From contig NCSJ02000530.1 of assembly GCA_002812745.2 (NCBI GenBank), forward strand, positions 1 through 20,020: a stretch of 20,020 bases of DNA, given 5' to 3'. Below the pieces are notes generated by a model. The model had not been told where the DNA came from and did not search any database. It worked only from the letters and a program-made list of their open reading frames with translations. The stretch comes from Scytalidium lignicola. Taxonomy: Eukaryota; Ascomycota; Leotiomycetes. Below, piece by piece: positions 1 through 8,340 of the stretch (its first letter is position 1; each line of letters begins with the position of its first letter). The position numbers were made by a program, and so were the translations under genes.

Positions 1-53
1 CTATAGTGAGTTTGATTGGATGATAGTCATCACAAGGCGAGACTGAGAAATAG

Positions 54-75
54 GTACGTTCCGTACGTAACGTAC
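54..75. repeat. Imperfect 22-bp palindrome rich in GTACGT
   Basis: The stretch reads GTACGTT, then CCGTACG, then TAACGTAC. It is its own reverse complement except for one mispaired base pair. Similar GTACGTAA-type motifs recur at 2861-2876 and 14645-14656. The remainder of 1-156 shows no gene. Role unknown; it could be a repeat remnant. Confidence 0.5.
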
Positions 76-156
76 ATACGAAGCCTAAGCCACAGAAGCT
101 AATTATCGTGGAGCCAGGGGTGTAAGTCATATCTGGTTATTGTTTCGGAGTTAGAA

Positions 157-291
157 TTACGGAGGTGCCGGGGTAAGTTGTGTTACACCGCTTCTGGCAG
201 AATCTCATTCTCTCACTCTCTCACTGTGCGTTGGTGGTAAATGAGATTCTGCCAGAAGGCGGTGTAACACAACTTACCCCCACCTCCGTAA
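157..291. repeat. Foldback (hairpin) MITE-like element, about 51-bp arms
   Basis: The left arm (157-209) and right arm (240-291) are nearly perfect inverted copies, starting TTACGGAGGTG and ending CACCTCCGTAA. They differ by a two-base CC insertion in the left arm and one C in the right arm. The arms are separated by an approximately 30-nt CT-rich spacer. A hairpin this long is typical of foldback or MITE-type non-autonomous DNA elements. It encodes nothing, and no clear target-site duplication is visible, so the exact termini are uncertain. It lies immediately left of a second inverted-repeat element. Confidence 0.75.
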
Positions 292-446
292 CAGAGAATT
301 CTCACGTTACACATAACAGCTCGTAGCCGCCCGTTCTATGCTTGTTGCTTACGGCCTAACATGAAGTGAGGCGTATTTTCTTGTAAGAAATGTTAGATTA
401 TCGAGAGTCACGAACCGATTGACTTCTGAGAGAGGAATATATATAG

Positions 447-855
447 GGCTAACTTAAATCGACTCCAAATCGCCGGTATCGGCTGTTGCACCGACCACTT
501 CCTTGTCTAATAGCCTGAAGCTCCCTGTAATTCTAGTGAGTTTTGGCTTAAAATAGCCTGTAATTATAGTGCCTTTTGGGCTTCAAACAGCCTATAACCC
601 GGTGTACTTGAGTATGTGTTTCCTTTTAATCTAATTGACTTAAAATCAAGTATTAGTTAAAGAAAACAATTATATTTTAATTATATTTTAATGATTGCGA
701 ATTTATATTATTAATTAATAAATATTCAAAGACTTATAAAGACTTGTATACTATCATATAAATATTGACTTATAGCCTGCTAATTCAGCTAAAATCTAGT
801 GTTGTTGCCTGAAAAGTAGCTGATACCGGCGATTTGGAGTCGATTTAAGTTAGCC
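447..855. mobile_element. MITE-like element with 38-bp terminal inverted repeats
   Basis: The left terminus (447-484, starting GGCTAACTTAAATCGACTCC) is repeated in inverted orientation at 818-855 with a single mismatch. Both ends are flanked by TATATATA runs, fitting a TA-targeting (Tc1/mariner-type) non-autonomous element. The interior is 333 bp, non-coding and AT-rich. It contains imperfect internal repeats of a unit starting AGCCTG at about 512-600. Length, TIR structure and lack of an ORF fit a MITE. The family is unknown to me and the assignment to Tc1/mariner rests only on the TA context. Confidence 0.75.
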
Positions 856-865
856 TTATATATAT

Positions 866-1618
866 AGTGCGATTTTAGGCCCTCGAGACTCAACACCTGT
901 ACGTGGTGAAGGTTATGAACTTACAGTATAGTCTGTAAAGCCAAGATTGAGTTATTCAACGATAATTATTTCTCTATCAACAATATGTTAATACGTCGAA
1001 AATCAACCTTTTGAACCTCCTAAAACATTACAGATAAAAATAATCACCACATTATTACNAAAAAAGTTTAGTTTTCNTTTTTTAAGATGTATACTGTATT
1101 TTACTATGATNAAAAAAATGAATATAGTAAACTTACTTTCTTGCTTAACAATTATTTATAATCTTTAAGATTAATTATAATAATAAAATGCAATTTNAAA
1201 AAAATATAACTATTAATAAATATACTAAGTTATAAACTTAGACATATTAACAAGCATTTTCATATAATAAGATAAGAAATAGTCAAATTAAACTTTACTN
1301 AAAAAACAAACATTATAATAAAGAATAAACTTTATGAAAAGTTATAATCAGAACAGAGTATAATACAAGAAGATAATAAACTAGATTACAAAGTAATAAA
1401 TGTATAAGAATTTAAGTAACTTAAGTTCAGGCTTTTAAGTAAGGTTTTGTCCTTTGCTTATTTATTGTTGATTATTCTTTTGTTACTAGCAGTATACGAA
1501 TAAAAACAGGAATATTAGTAGAGAAAACCATGTATTATAGCTCGAGGAGTCTTTACAGACACTTATGAATTAGGACGTCAAATAAAGAGTATGATTGCAA
1601 AAAAAAAATTGTGCGATT
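866..1618. other. AT-rich gene-free stretch with unresolved bases
   Basis: No coding region is visible. The sequence is strongly AT-rich with many A and T runs. Five single ambiguous bases (1059, 1077, 1111, 1197, 1300) each sit next to a homopolymer of A or T, which is typical of draft assembly uncertainty. The composition is compatible with an old RIP-mutated repeat, but no element can be recognised. Confidence 0.6.
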
Positions 1619-1628
1619 TTTTCCACTT

Positions 1629-2620
1629 GAAGAATTGCAAAAGCAAAATTTATTAGCTTTATCCATACATTTCTCCCAAGCTACGACACTATTAGAACCC
1701 TGAGAGACTTTGTCAAGACGATGTCATCTCAAGAAGCATTGAGCTTTACAGATCTATAGCAATCAGACTACTGGGAATCCAGAGCCAGTCATTGGGGTAT
1801 CCTGCAACTGTTTACCTGTAAAGTTATCTGCACGCAACTGAGTGATATTCTTCCTCTTTTAGCTGACCGGGTTCATTTAGCAAGAGACAGTATGCTTTAC
1901 CCATGCATTAGCAGTCGGATACAGGGTCTAAGAGAAGAGTAAACTTAGTTACGACAAATGACAGAGATTCAGATTGTTCGTAGCTACTAACCCAAGAGTT
2001 TTAGGTATGTCTGGGCCACCCTGGCCTCCCTACTACAACTAGACAATGCTAATACTTGGACTATAACTTCTGAAAGATTAGTCCAGGAGCAGAGACAGCC
2101 AGATCGCGATAAATATGTTCCATCCGTGTAAGTCCAGATTAGCAGCAGCCTACTAGATAGGCCTAACACAGCGTCTTCAGCGCCTTCAAGCCTCAAGTAC
2201 ACAGAGAAATCATTAACATCACTGGTGGAAGATTTCACAGTCCGTTTTCTGAGTTGCCTTATACGATGTGTGCTCAACTACAGTCAGCCACTGGACAAGG
2301 AATCGCCCTTTGTCCAGTATCGTGACAAGCGGCTTGCATATATATATACATGGGAGGACAAACGATTGAAAGCTATCGATGATGGTAGAATAACTCCAAG
2401 AAAGACTATTCAAGTGGCAATATTAGAAGCTAAGCGTAGTTTCCAGGAAATAAGTGAGGGCAGACCAACCATCTCTAATGAGCTCCTGGCGCAAATAGTT
2501 GGAGAAGTGCTTGCATTAAGGCTCTCTGAGGCATCCCGTATCTCGAAGAATAAGTCAGTTGCGTTCTGTTATTTCCGTTTCTTACTTCTTGTCGGATCAT
2601 TTTATTGCATTCCAAGCTAA
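1629..2620 (+). pseudogene. Decayed ORF with RIP-type nonsense mutations, family unrecognised
   Basis: One reading frame stays protein-like for about 330 codons, from just after a TGA at 1628 to the TAG ending at 2620. It is interrupted by five stops: TAG 1757, TAA 1940, TAG 1946, TAA 1988 and TAA 2129. No frame change is needed. Every stop is one C-to-T step away from CAA or CAG (Gln), the CpA-to-TpA change characteristic of fungal repeat-induced point mutation. The longest uninterrupted piece is 2225-2620, with a charged helical segment (KTIQVAILEAKRSF region) and a hydrophobic tail. I do not recognise the family. The setting, an AT-rich stretch beside two MITE-like elements, suggests a repeat-encoded protein. 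The true start and any introns cannot be placed. Confidence 0.6.
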
Positions 2621-3397
2621 CACCACTCCCAGCCTAATTTTCATTGTTGCAGTCAAGTAACACATCAAATTTTTCCATTTAAAGTTTACAAAAGCATTTA
2701 TCCGTTACCAAGTACAAGGCCACTGGCAAGATAAGGCCACACGTGGATGGCATTTTGGTAGCCATTAAAGGGAAAGGTATATAATAAAAGCAACTGAGGA
2801 TAACTTCATGCAACAACCGCCTTTCGTGTTTTGAGGCTCGGATAATATTATGGCCACTGGACGTAAGTACTTACGTACTGTAAGTTAATAAATTAGTATG
2901 AGAGGTGGGTCTAGGCGGAGCGCGGTACTGGCTATTTTAAGTAGATTTACGGTAGGTTCGGAACTGTTAAGTGGATTTAATATATGGGCCTCAAATTGAT
3001 TGTTAAACAGCCCACCTCAGAAGCATCCAACAGGGCTGGGGTCTATTCGTCCCTTCATGGTTGACTAGCTTTATTTTTGACAATGCACCCCGATTATGAG
3101 ATTTTGGACAAGGACCGCAAGGACCTTATGAACCTATTTAGGTAATATTTTTGAATAAAAGTACCCACAATTCTGGGGTCTGAGCGAATCAGGAAGCGAG
3201 AACCAGAGTAGTAATCTGAGGTGAGGTTGAAGTATTAAGGGGGGGTAGTAAATGACTGAATCAGGTAGGATTATTTCCTGCGTCTGCTCATTCACTTTTC
3301 GCTTTAAAACAAGCCCGCCACCCTCGAATTGCAAGAAGATCCAAGACCTGCCCCTTGTATTGTAATCCATCATCTCATCACAAATGGAAAGAAAATC
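2621..3397. other. Intergenic region upstream of the CoA ligase
   Basis: No supportable gene. It contains a perfect 16-bp palindrome ACGTAAGTACTTACGT at 2861-2876 and an AT-rich TATATAATAAAA motif near 2778-2789. A short open stretch from the ATG at 3083 is not extended by any convincing exon. It presumably holds the promoter and 5' leader of the ligase gene. An ATG at 3384, out of frame with the ligase start at 3398, lies 14 nt upstream of it. Confidence 0.4.
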
Positions 3398-5413
3398 ATG
3401 GTCTACAACTCTGATATTGCTATTGACGGTGAGACGACGCGAATTGAGGTTTCTTCAGTACCACCATTGAAATCTAACTCATACCTATAGTTCCCCTTAA
3501 TACTACCCTCTGGTCGTGGTGCTTCGAGTCTCCAGATACTCGGGTTACATCAGGGTTATCAAAACGTGGGGGCTTCCGTGATGCGGATACAGGAAATTTC
3601 AAGTCCTTTCAACAGCTCGCAGAGCTGTCAATCTATGCATCTGTTGGGTTGTTTGAGCAACTCGAGCTGCGCGCCGGCGATACCGTCACGATCTTTGCAG
3701 AGAATTCCTTGTTATGGATAGTGGCTTTATTTTCGTCGTTGAGGATTGGTAAGTGAACACGATTAGGTAAGAAAAGGGATGACCAGGAAAACTAATGACC
3801 AGATCATCGCAGGTGTTGTTATTTCCGCAGCATCATCTGCATTGACATCGGAAGAACTGGCGAATTCGCTACGCAACACCTCATCGAAATGTATATTTAC
3901 AAGTGCAAAAAATCTGAGGACCACTTTGGCAGCTATAACGTGGGCTGGAATTCCGAAGAGCAATGTAATCCTGCTGTCTGAGTCACCTCAAATAGGGTTT
4001 ACCATACTCCAAGACTTGATAGACAAAGGAAGGAAACTGCCAGCTAGACATAGGGTACCGCCGTACACGTTTCCACCTGGAAAAAAGGCGAATGGAGTCG
4101 TTGCTGTACTTGGATCTAGCTCAGGAACGACAGGCTTACCAAAATCGGTAGGCAGCCTTTAGGAATCCCATGACAGCTGACTGATCTACTAGGTATGCAT
4201 CTCACATGCAAACCTCATTGCACAGTGCTATCAAGTCCTCCATGTTACCGCTCCAGAGATGAGATCTGGAAGAACATTGGCGGTCTTGCCATTTGCACAC
4301 AGTTCGTCTCCGTGTACTTCCCAGTTCCTTTGCAAAACTTTCTGACCAAGAAGCTGTAAAGTTGCCGGTCTAAGTCAACAAATCATTATTCCGTTCATCT
4401 TAAACCAAGAAGTGGTAGTGATGGATAAGTTTCACATGAAAAATATGCTTCACGCTATTCAAAGCTACCAAATCAATGAAGTGTGGCTGGTTCCTCGTAT
4501 GCTAGTTCCTGAACTGTTCAAACATCATTAGGCTAACTTTAGGCCTTCACTATACAGCAATTATGATACGGCTTGCCAATGATCCTGTTGCCACTGAGTT
4601 CGACTTATCTTGTCTGAAACAAGTCATCTACGGTGCCGCACCGATTTCACTGGAAACGTTATCGGCCCTCAGGAAACGTTTCCCTCATATTCGCATGCGG
4701 AATTCTTGGGGAATGACTGAGGCAACAGGCTGTTCGGCGACAATGCCATGGGAACTGCAGACGTGGGAAAACGCCCACCTGGTCGGTAAGCCCATGGCAA
4801 ACATGCAGATGAAGATTGTTGATCCTAGCACTGGAAACGAAGTGCAGGAGGGAGAGTGCGGAGAGGTAAGATATTACAGGTTTTAAAAGGATTATTCCGA
4901 AGCTGAGCTCATCGCTACATATAGATACTTTTTCGTGGCCCCAATGTTACGCTAGGATATCTCAACAATGATCAAGCAACCGCTGAAAGCTATGACAAAG
5001 ACCACTGGTTGCATAGTGGTGATCTAGGACGCATTACCAATGCTGGGCTTCTCGAGATAGTAGACCGCATCAAAGAAATGATCAAGGTCAAGGGGATCCA
5101 AGTTGCACCTGCTGAGCTGGAAGGCTTACTGCTTGGTCATGCAATGGTGGTTGATGCTGCCGTCATCGGAATCCCACACCCCTATTCAGGGGAAGTTCCA
5201 AAAGCATTCCTGGTCTTGAAGGACGATAGCAAAAAAAATGAAGCGAGACAAGAACTTGTTGACTTTGTGAAGAGTAAAGTGGCGAGATTTAAATGGTTAG
5301 ATGGAGGTGTAGAATTTGTGAATGAAATTCCGAGAAGTGCCAGTGGAAAGGTATTGAGGAGGGTATTGAAAGCAAGGGAAGAGAGAACAGGGAAGATTCT
5401 ATCGAAGATGTAG
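3398..5413 (+). CDS. Peroxisomal 4-coumarate-CoA ligase-like acyl-CoA synthetase (AMP-binding)
   Basis: This ANL-superfamily enzyme is expected to activate an aryl or acyl acid with ATP to the adenylate and then form the CoA thioester. Seven exons join in frame to 553 aa: 3398-3428, 3491-3748, 3813-4147, 4193-4311, 4375-4496, 4558-4865, 4925-5413. Visible motifs are the P-loop SSSGTTGLPKS (about 198-208), YGAAPIS, WGMTEATG (339-346), HSGDLG (421-426), the hinge DRIKEMIKVKG (about 438-448) and the C-terminal catalytic lysine in SASGKVLRR (K533). The last residues SKM form a PTS1 peroxisomal signal. Length matches 4CL-like enzymes. Introns are 45-64 nt; intron 4 (4312-4374) has a weak GTGTAC donor but removes an in-frame TGA and restores the family spacing. 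The substrate is unknown; fungal members act on phenylpropanoids, fatty acids or polyketide-derived acids. Confidence 0.9.
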
Positions 5414-5578
5414 ATCATATATATCATTCTAGGACTGCAATCTTATTTTTAAGCATTAAAAGACATTAGATAATCACAACCTCCACCGTATGCTTCTATT
5501 TGCGACAGGAGCTGGCTAAAAGAGTGTTGCTTCATAGCTTGTAATTCGCCCTTCAACTTAGTGCTTAGGTCTTGTTGC

Positions 5579-5779
5579 ATGTCCCGAGTTATTAAGCGGG
5601 TTCTGGACCAGATACTTGAGCCCGTACTTGAACATGGCATTCGTGACGCGGAGATCCTGCCAGAAACGCCGGATGGCATTTGGCCTGTGGATGGACTTGA
5701 TGATCTGGACTGGCTAAATAGTATTGATTGGACTCGGGGTCCATTTGGTGACCCAGATTGGCTGAATAGTACTGATTAG
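5579..5779 (+). CDS. Doubtful small acidic ORF with repeated DWLNS motif
   Basis: An ATG at 5579 opens a 66-aa frame ending at TAG 5777-5779. The C-terminal half is acidic and tryptophan-rich and carries DWLNSIDWT and DWLNSTD, encoded by an imperfect 48-bp-period repeat (5708-5741 and 5756-5789). The opposite strand is also open here (5843-5592 and 5679-5449), so the openness may be incidental to the repeat. I recognise no family. It lies 165 bp after the ligase stop and could be a remnant of a larger gene or simply non-coding. Confidence 0.2.
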   Translation: MSRVIKRVLDQILEPVLEHGIRDAEILPETPDGIWPVDGLDDLDWLNSIDWTRGPFGDPDWLNSTD

Positions 5780-5789
5780 ACTGAGGGTC
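5708..5789. repeat. Imperfect tandem repeat, 48-bp period, two copies
   Basis: The cores at 5708-5741 and 5756-5789 both read GAxTGGCTxAATAGTAxTGATT and onward to GGGTC, with a few substitutions. The intervening 14 bases are less conserved, giving a minisatellite-like two-unit array. Confidence 0.6.
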
Positions 5790-6267
5790 AAGTTGGACGG
5801 TTTTATTGAGGAGCTTACAAATTGAGGCTGCACATATCTCCAAATCATGTCCTTATAATCACTTCATTCAATCGATCTCTCTCCTCTTTGATCCGTGAAT
5901 TGCCGCGGATTGAGGTGAAGTTGGGAGTAAGAGCGATGTTGTGCTGGGTTACCAGAAATAAGGATCGTGGGCTCATTTGTAAGGATATTCCAGGGCAGCT
6001 AGTGCAGTTAGCCATGCCTCATATTAGAATGAACTAAGGCTGTGATATAGTGTGCAGGGACCCGAAACCGTATGGCGTCGGGGTTACTAAAAGCGGGAAA
6101 GTATTAGAGGATCTTTCTAGTCGATATTGATCCCGCCAATGCCGTCTAAATAACGACATCTAACAATGGTGGATGTAAAGACAAACTTTAGAGCCTCATA
6201 CCCACCATAGTTACCCACAAGTTTTTCACTCGTTTTAAGAGTGTATTCCATCTCAGCTCTAATCAAA
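5790..6267. other. Intergenic region before the Nudix gene
   Basis: Only short open stretches in conflicting frames, none resembling a known protein. Presumably contains the promoter and leader of the downstream Nudix gene; no TATA box or other defined site stands out. Confidence 0.4.
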
Positions 6268-6897
6268 ATGGCGGAAGCAACAGCGACAGCAGTAGTAGAT
6301 AATTCCCGCCAACAATTCTTTATTTTCACACATCACTCTTCCGTCTCCTCCTTTGCTACCTCATCCTCACTCATCACCGCTCCTGAGACCTATTTATCCA
6401 ACTATCCAGGCATAAAGTGCAATTACACCGCCACCGGAGCGTTGGTCTTCGACAGTTCCGACTCTCTAACCCCCCGCATCCTCCTCATCCAACGTTCCAA
6501 AACTGATACGCTCCCAAGCCTCTGGGAATTCCCCGGCGGCAGCTGTGATGACGATGACTTAAGCATTTTACACGCCGTGGCACGTGAACTATGGGAGGAA
6601 ACGGGACTTAATGCGACCAAGATTGGACCATTGGTTGGAATGCTGCACTTCTTTCTTAGTCGATCCGGGAGGCTGGCTTGCAGGTTTAATTTTTTGGTTG
6701 AAGTGGAGAGGGATCGGGAAGTTGAAGGGAGTCTGGAAGTGAAGTTGGATCCGGCTGAGCATCAGAGGTTTGTCTGGGCTAGTGAAGGGGAAGTGAGAGC
6801 GAAGAAGGTTGGAGGTGTGGACTTGAAGTTCACTTCAAGAGAGGTAGAGTGCACTGTACTTGAGGCATTTAAGAGCAGGGGATCTGAGTTGGTCTGA
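6268..6897 (+). CDS. Nudix hydrolase domain protein
   Basis: This intronless 209-aa protein starts at the ATG at 6268 in a strong context (ATCAAAATGGCG). Nudix enzymes hydrolyse nucleoside diphosphates linked to another moiety, often in nucleotide-pool sanitation or cofactor turnover; the substrate here is not predictable. The fold begins at about residue 54 (TGALVF, then RILLIQRS), followed by LWEFPGG (about 85-91) and the box core RELWEETGL (106-114), which keeps the metal-binding REUxEE residues. The box departs from the consensus upstream of this core: the usual glutamate eight residues before the arginine is Leu within a DDDD-rich stretch, and GG is spaced one residue further away. The first 50 residues are Ser/Thr-rich and poorly structured. 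It stands alone on the plus strand. Confidence 0.88.
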   Translation: MAEATATAVVDNSRQQFFIFTHHSSVSSFATSSSLITAPETYLSNYPGIKCNYTATGALVFDSSDSLTPRILLIQRSKTDTLPSLWEFPGGSCDDDDLSILHAVARELWEETGLNATKIGPLVGMLHFFLSRSGRLACRFNFLVEVERDREVEGSLEVKLDPAEHQRFVWASEGEVRAKKVGGVDLKFTSREVECTVLEAFKSRGSELV

Positions 6898-8340
6898 GTA
6901 TTGAAGTTATGGAGTGTTGAGGTTTTGGCAGCATCTAACTTTAGTATATTTTAAATCTAAACTGGGAAGCTTATTCTATGGTTTTTTTAACTTACTCATT
7001 GTAAACTATATTTTCTCATTGACAAGAGTTTAAATGTGTATTTAAGATATAAAACCACTAGGGTGTATATCTTAAGAAGGGAATAATTCCATGACGTCTG
7101 AAGAAAAAGGATTGATTGGCTTAGACGTTCAACCCTTAAGACATTGGGTAATCGTGCGAGATATAATAGACAGGGATGCATAATTCCTACGGAATAAGCA
7201 TCATTAGATATCTCTTTTGGGGCTCAAATTAGCTCTTATCTCACGCATGTTATATCATTCTTATATGAGATGCTACAAAATGTAGACGACTCTTTAGGCT
7301 ATGTAGACAATAGTTGTGAGGGTTGCAATGCTGACTTGTTCATCTGTAATTCTGTAAACAGTGCTAGTGCCTAGTCCATCAATTGTTAGATTTGTGAATT
7401 ATGGTTTCATTTTCAAGACGAGTATGATTGACTTTAATTAAAAGAGGTGGATATTGTTTACGAGATCTGCAGTCAAGGCAGCGCTGGTGATTGGCCTGTT
7501 GCGACCATTTCCTGAACAACCATTGGCTCTTTGTATATAGAAACTTTACCCTTTACGGTCTCTTCCGATTGTCATACTGTGGGACGACCTCTTGGCAGAA
7601 CATTTTGAGCTCCATACTACGAGAGGTTGTGTCCTTTTAGCTGCGAAGATAGATTATCCAGAGGAGCAAAGTTCTGGTATTTTTTTTTAGCATAGATGTC
7701 AAGTAATTGAATATATCAAAATATCATTCCAAGAAGTTGAAGTTGTAACTATAATTCAACGTTGCCTTTTATCCTTAGAATGGTTAATATGCAGTGATGT
7801 TACCATGCAAAAATCACGAATCGAGGTTTTTGGGGCGAACTTTAATAATTTTTGCACCAACCACCATCCGCGGAAGGTTTCAATCCGTATGCTGGATGCC
7901 CACCGTCAAGCAGTCAGCTACCTGGTTAAACCCTCGTGATCCTGCATTTATGAGCGCATGTGAGATGGTTTGACTGACTTTAGCCAAAAGGCCACTCCGG
8001 ACAATTAAGCCTATTTCTCCAGAGGCAACGAGTTTGCAGCAGCGGGGGTCCGGGGTCCGGTTCGGTCCGATCTAATTCAGGCTGTCATTTGTGGAGAAAC
8101 TCTGGGGGACTCCACCATGAAAACTGGATAGGGAAGGCGTGAGGAAAGGGTTGTGGGGAGGATTTATCAGAGCTGCGTTTGCTTGCTTATATGTGAAGGA
8201 GCAAGGTGCCAACATGAGTCTGCTTGTGTAGAAAAGTTCGAGGAGTCCTGTTGTTGTGATTCTTTCCTTCTGGCTTGTTGTTCTCCCCCGTTTCTTCTGA
8301 GAGTAGTTTTGCAGGTGTGAAACGCACGCAGCTATTCATC
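6898..8340. other. Long intergenic region (1.4 kb) including transporter promoter
   Basis: No convincing gene on either strand; the few open stretches are short and low-complexity in composition. The 3' half becomes less AT-rich toward the transporter start and holds GC-rich GGTCCG repeats at about 8047-8070. The Nudix 3' UTR and the transporter 5' leader must lie here. Confidence 0.4.
8042..8107 (+). promoter_or_regulatory. Candidate carbon-repressor (CreA-type) sites and GGTCCG repeats
   Basis: Three matches to the SYGGRG consensus of CreA/Mig1-type repressors occur within 66 bp: GCGGGG 8042-8047, CCGGGG 8050-8055 and CTGGGG 8102-8107. They overlap repeated GGTCCG units, which also supply CGG triplets of the kind Zn2Cys6 proteins bind. 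The cluster lies about 235-300 bp upstream of the transporter ATG, where carbon control would be expected. The consensus is short, so chance matches are possible. Confidence 0.35.

Noticed and set aside
2897..3020. Inverted GAGGTGGG / CCCACCTC pair
   Set aside because: Only about 8-9 bp match over a 110-bp span, with no further symmetry; compatible with chance.
3083..3140. Possible extra first exon (ATG at 3083) for the CoA ligase
   Set aside because: Short open stretch with a GTAATA after it, but the ligase already has a full-length N terminus at 3398 and no family residues are encoded there.
3134..3373. Minus-strand 79-codon open frame upstream of the ligase
   Set aside because: No start context, no recognisable motif, and it lies in the probable ligase promoter.
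4312..4374. In-frame TGA in the CoA ligase suggesting a broken gene
   Set aside because: Treating 4312-4374 as a 63-nt intron (GTGTAC donor, CTGAC branch, TCTAAG acceptor) removes the stop and gives the normal spacing between the LPFAH and VVVM segments. All seven exons then sum to 554 codons.
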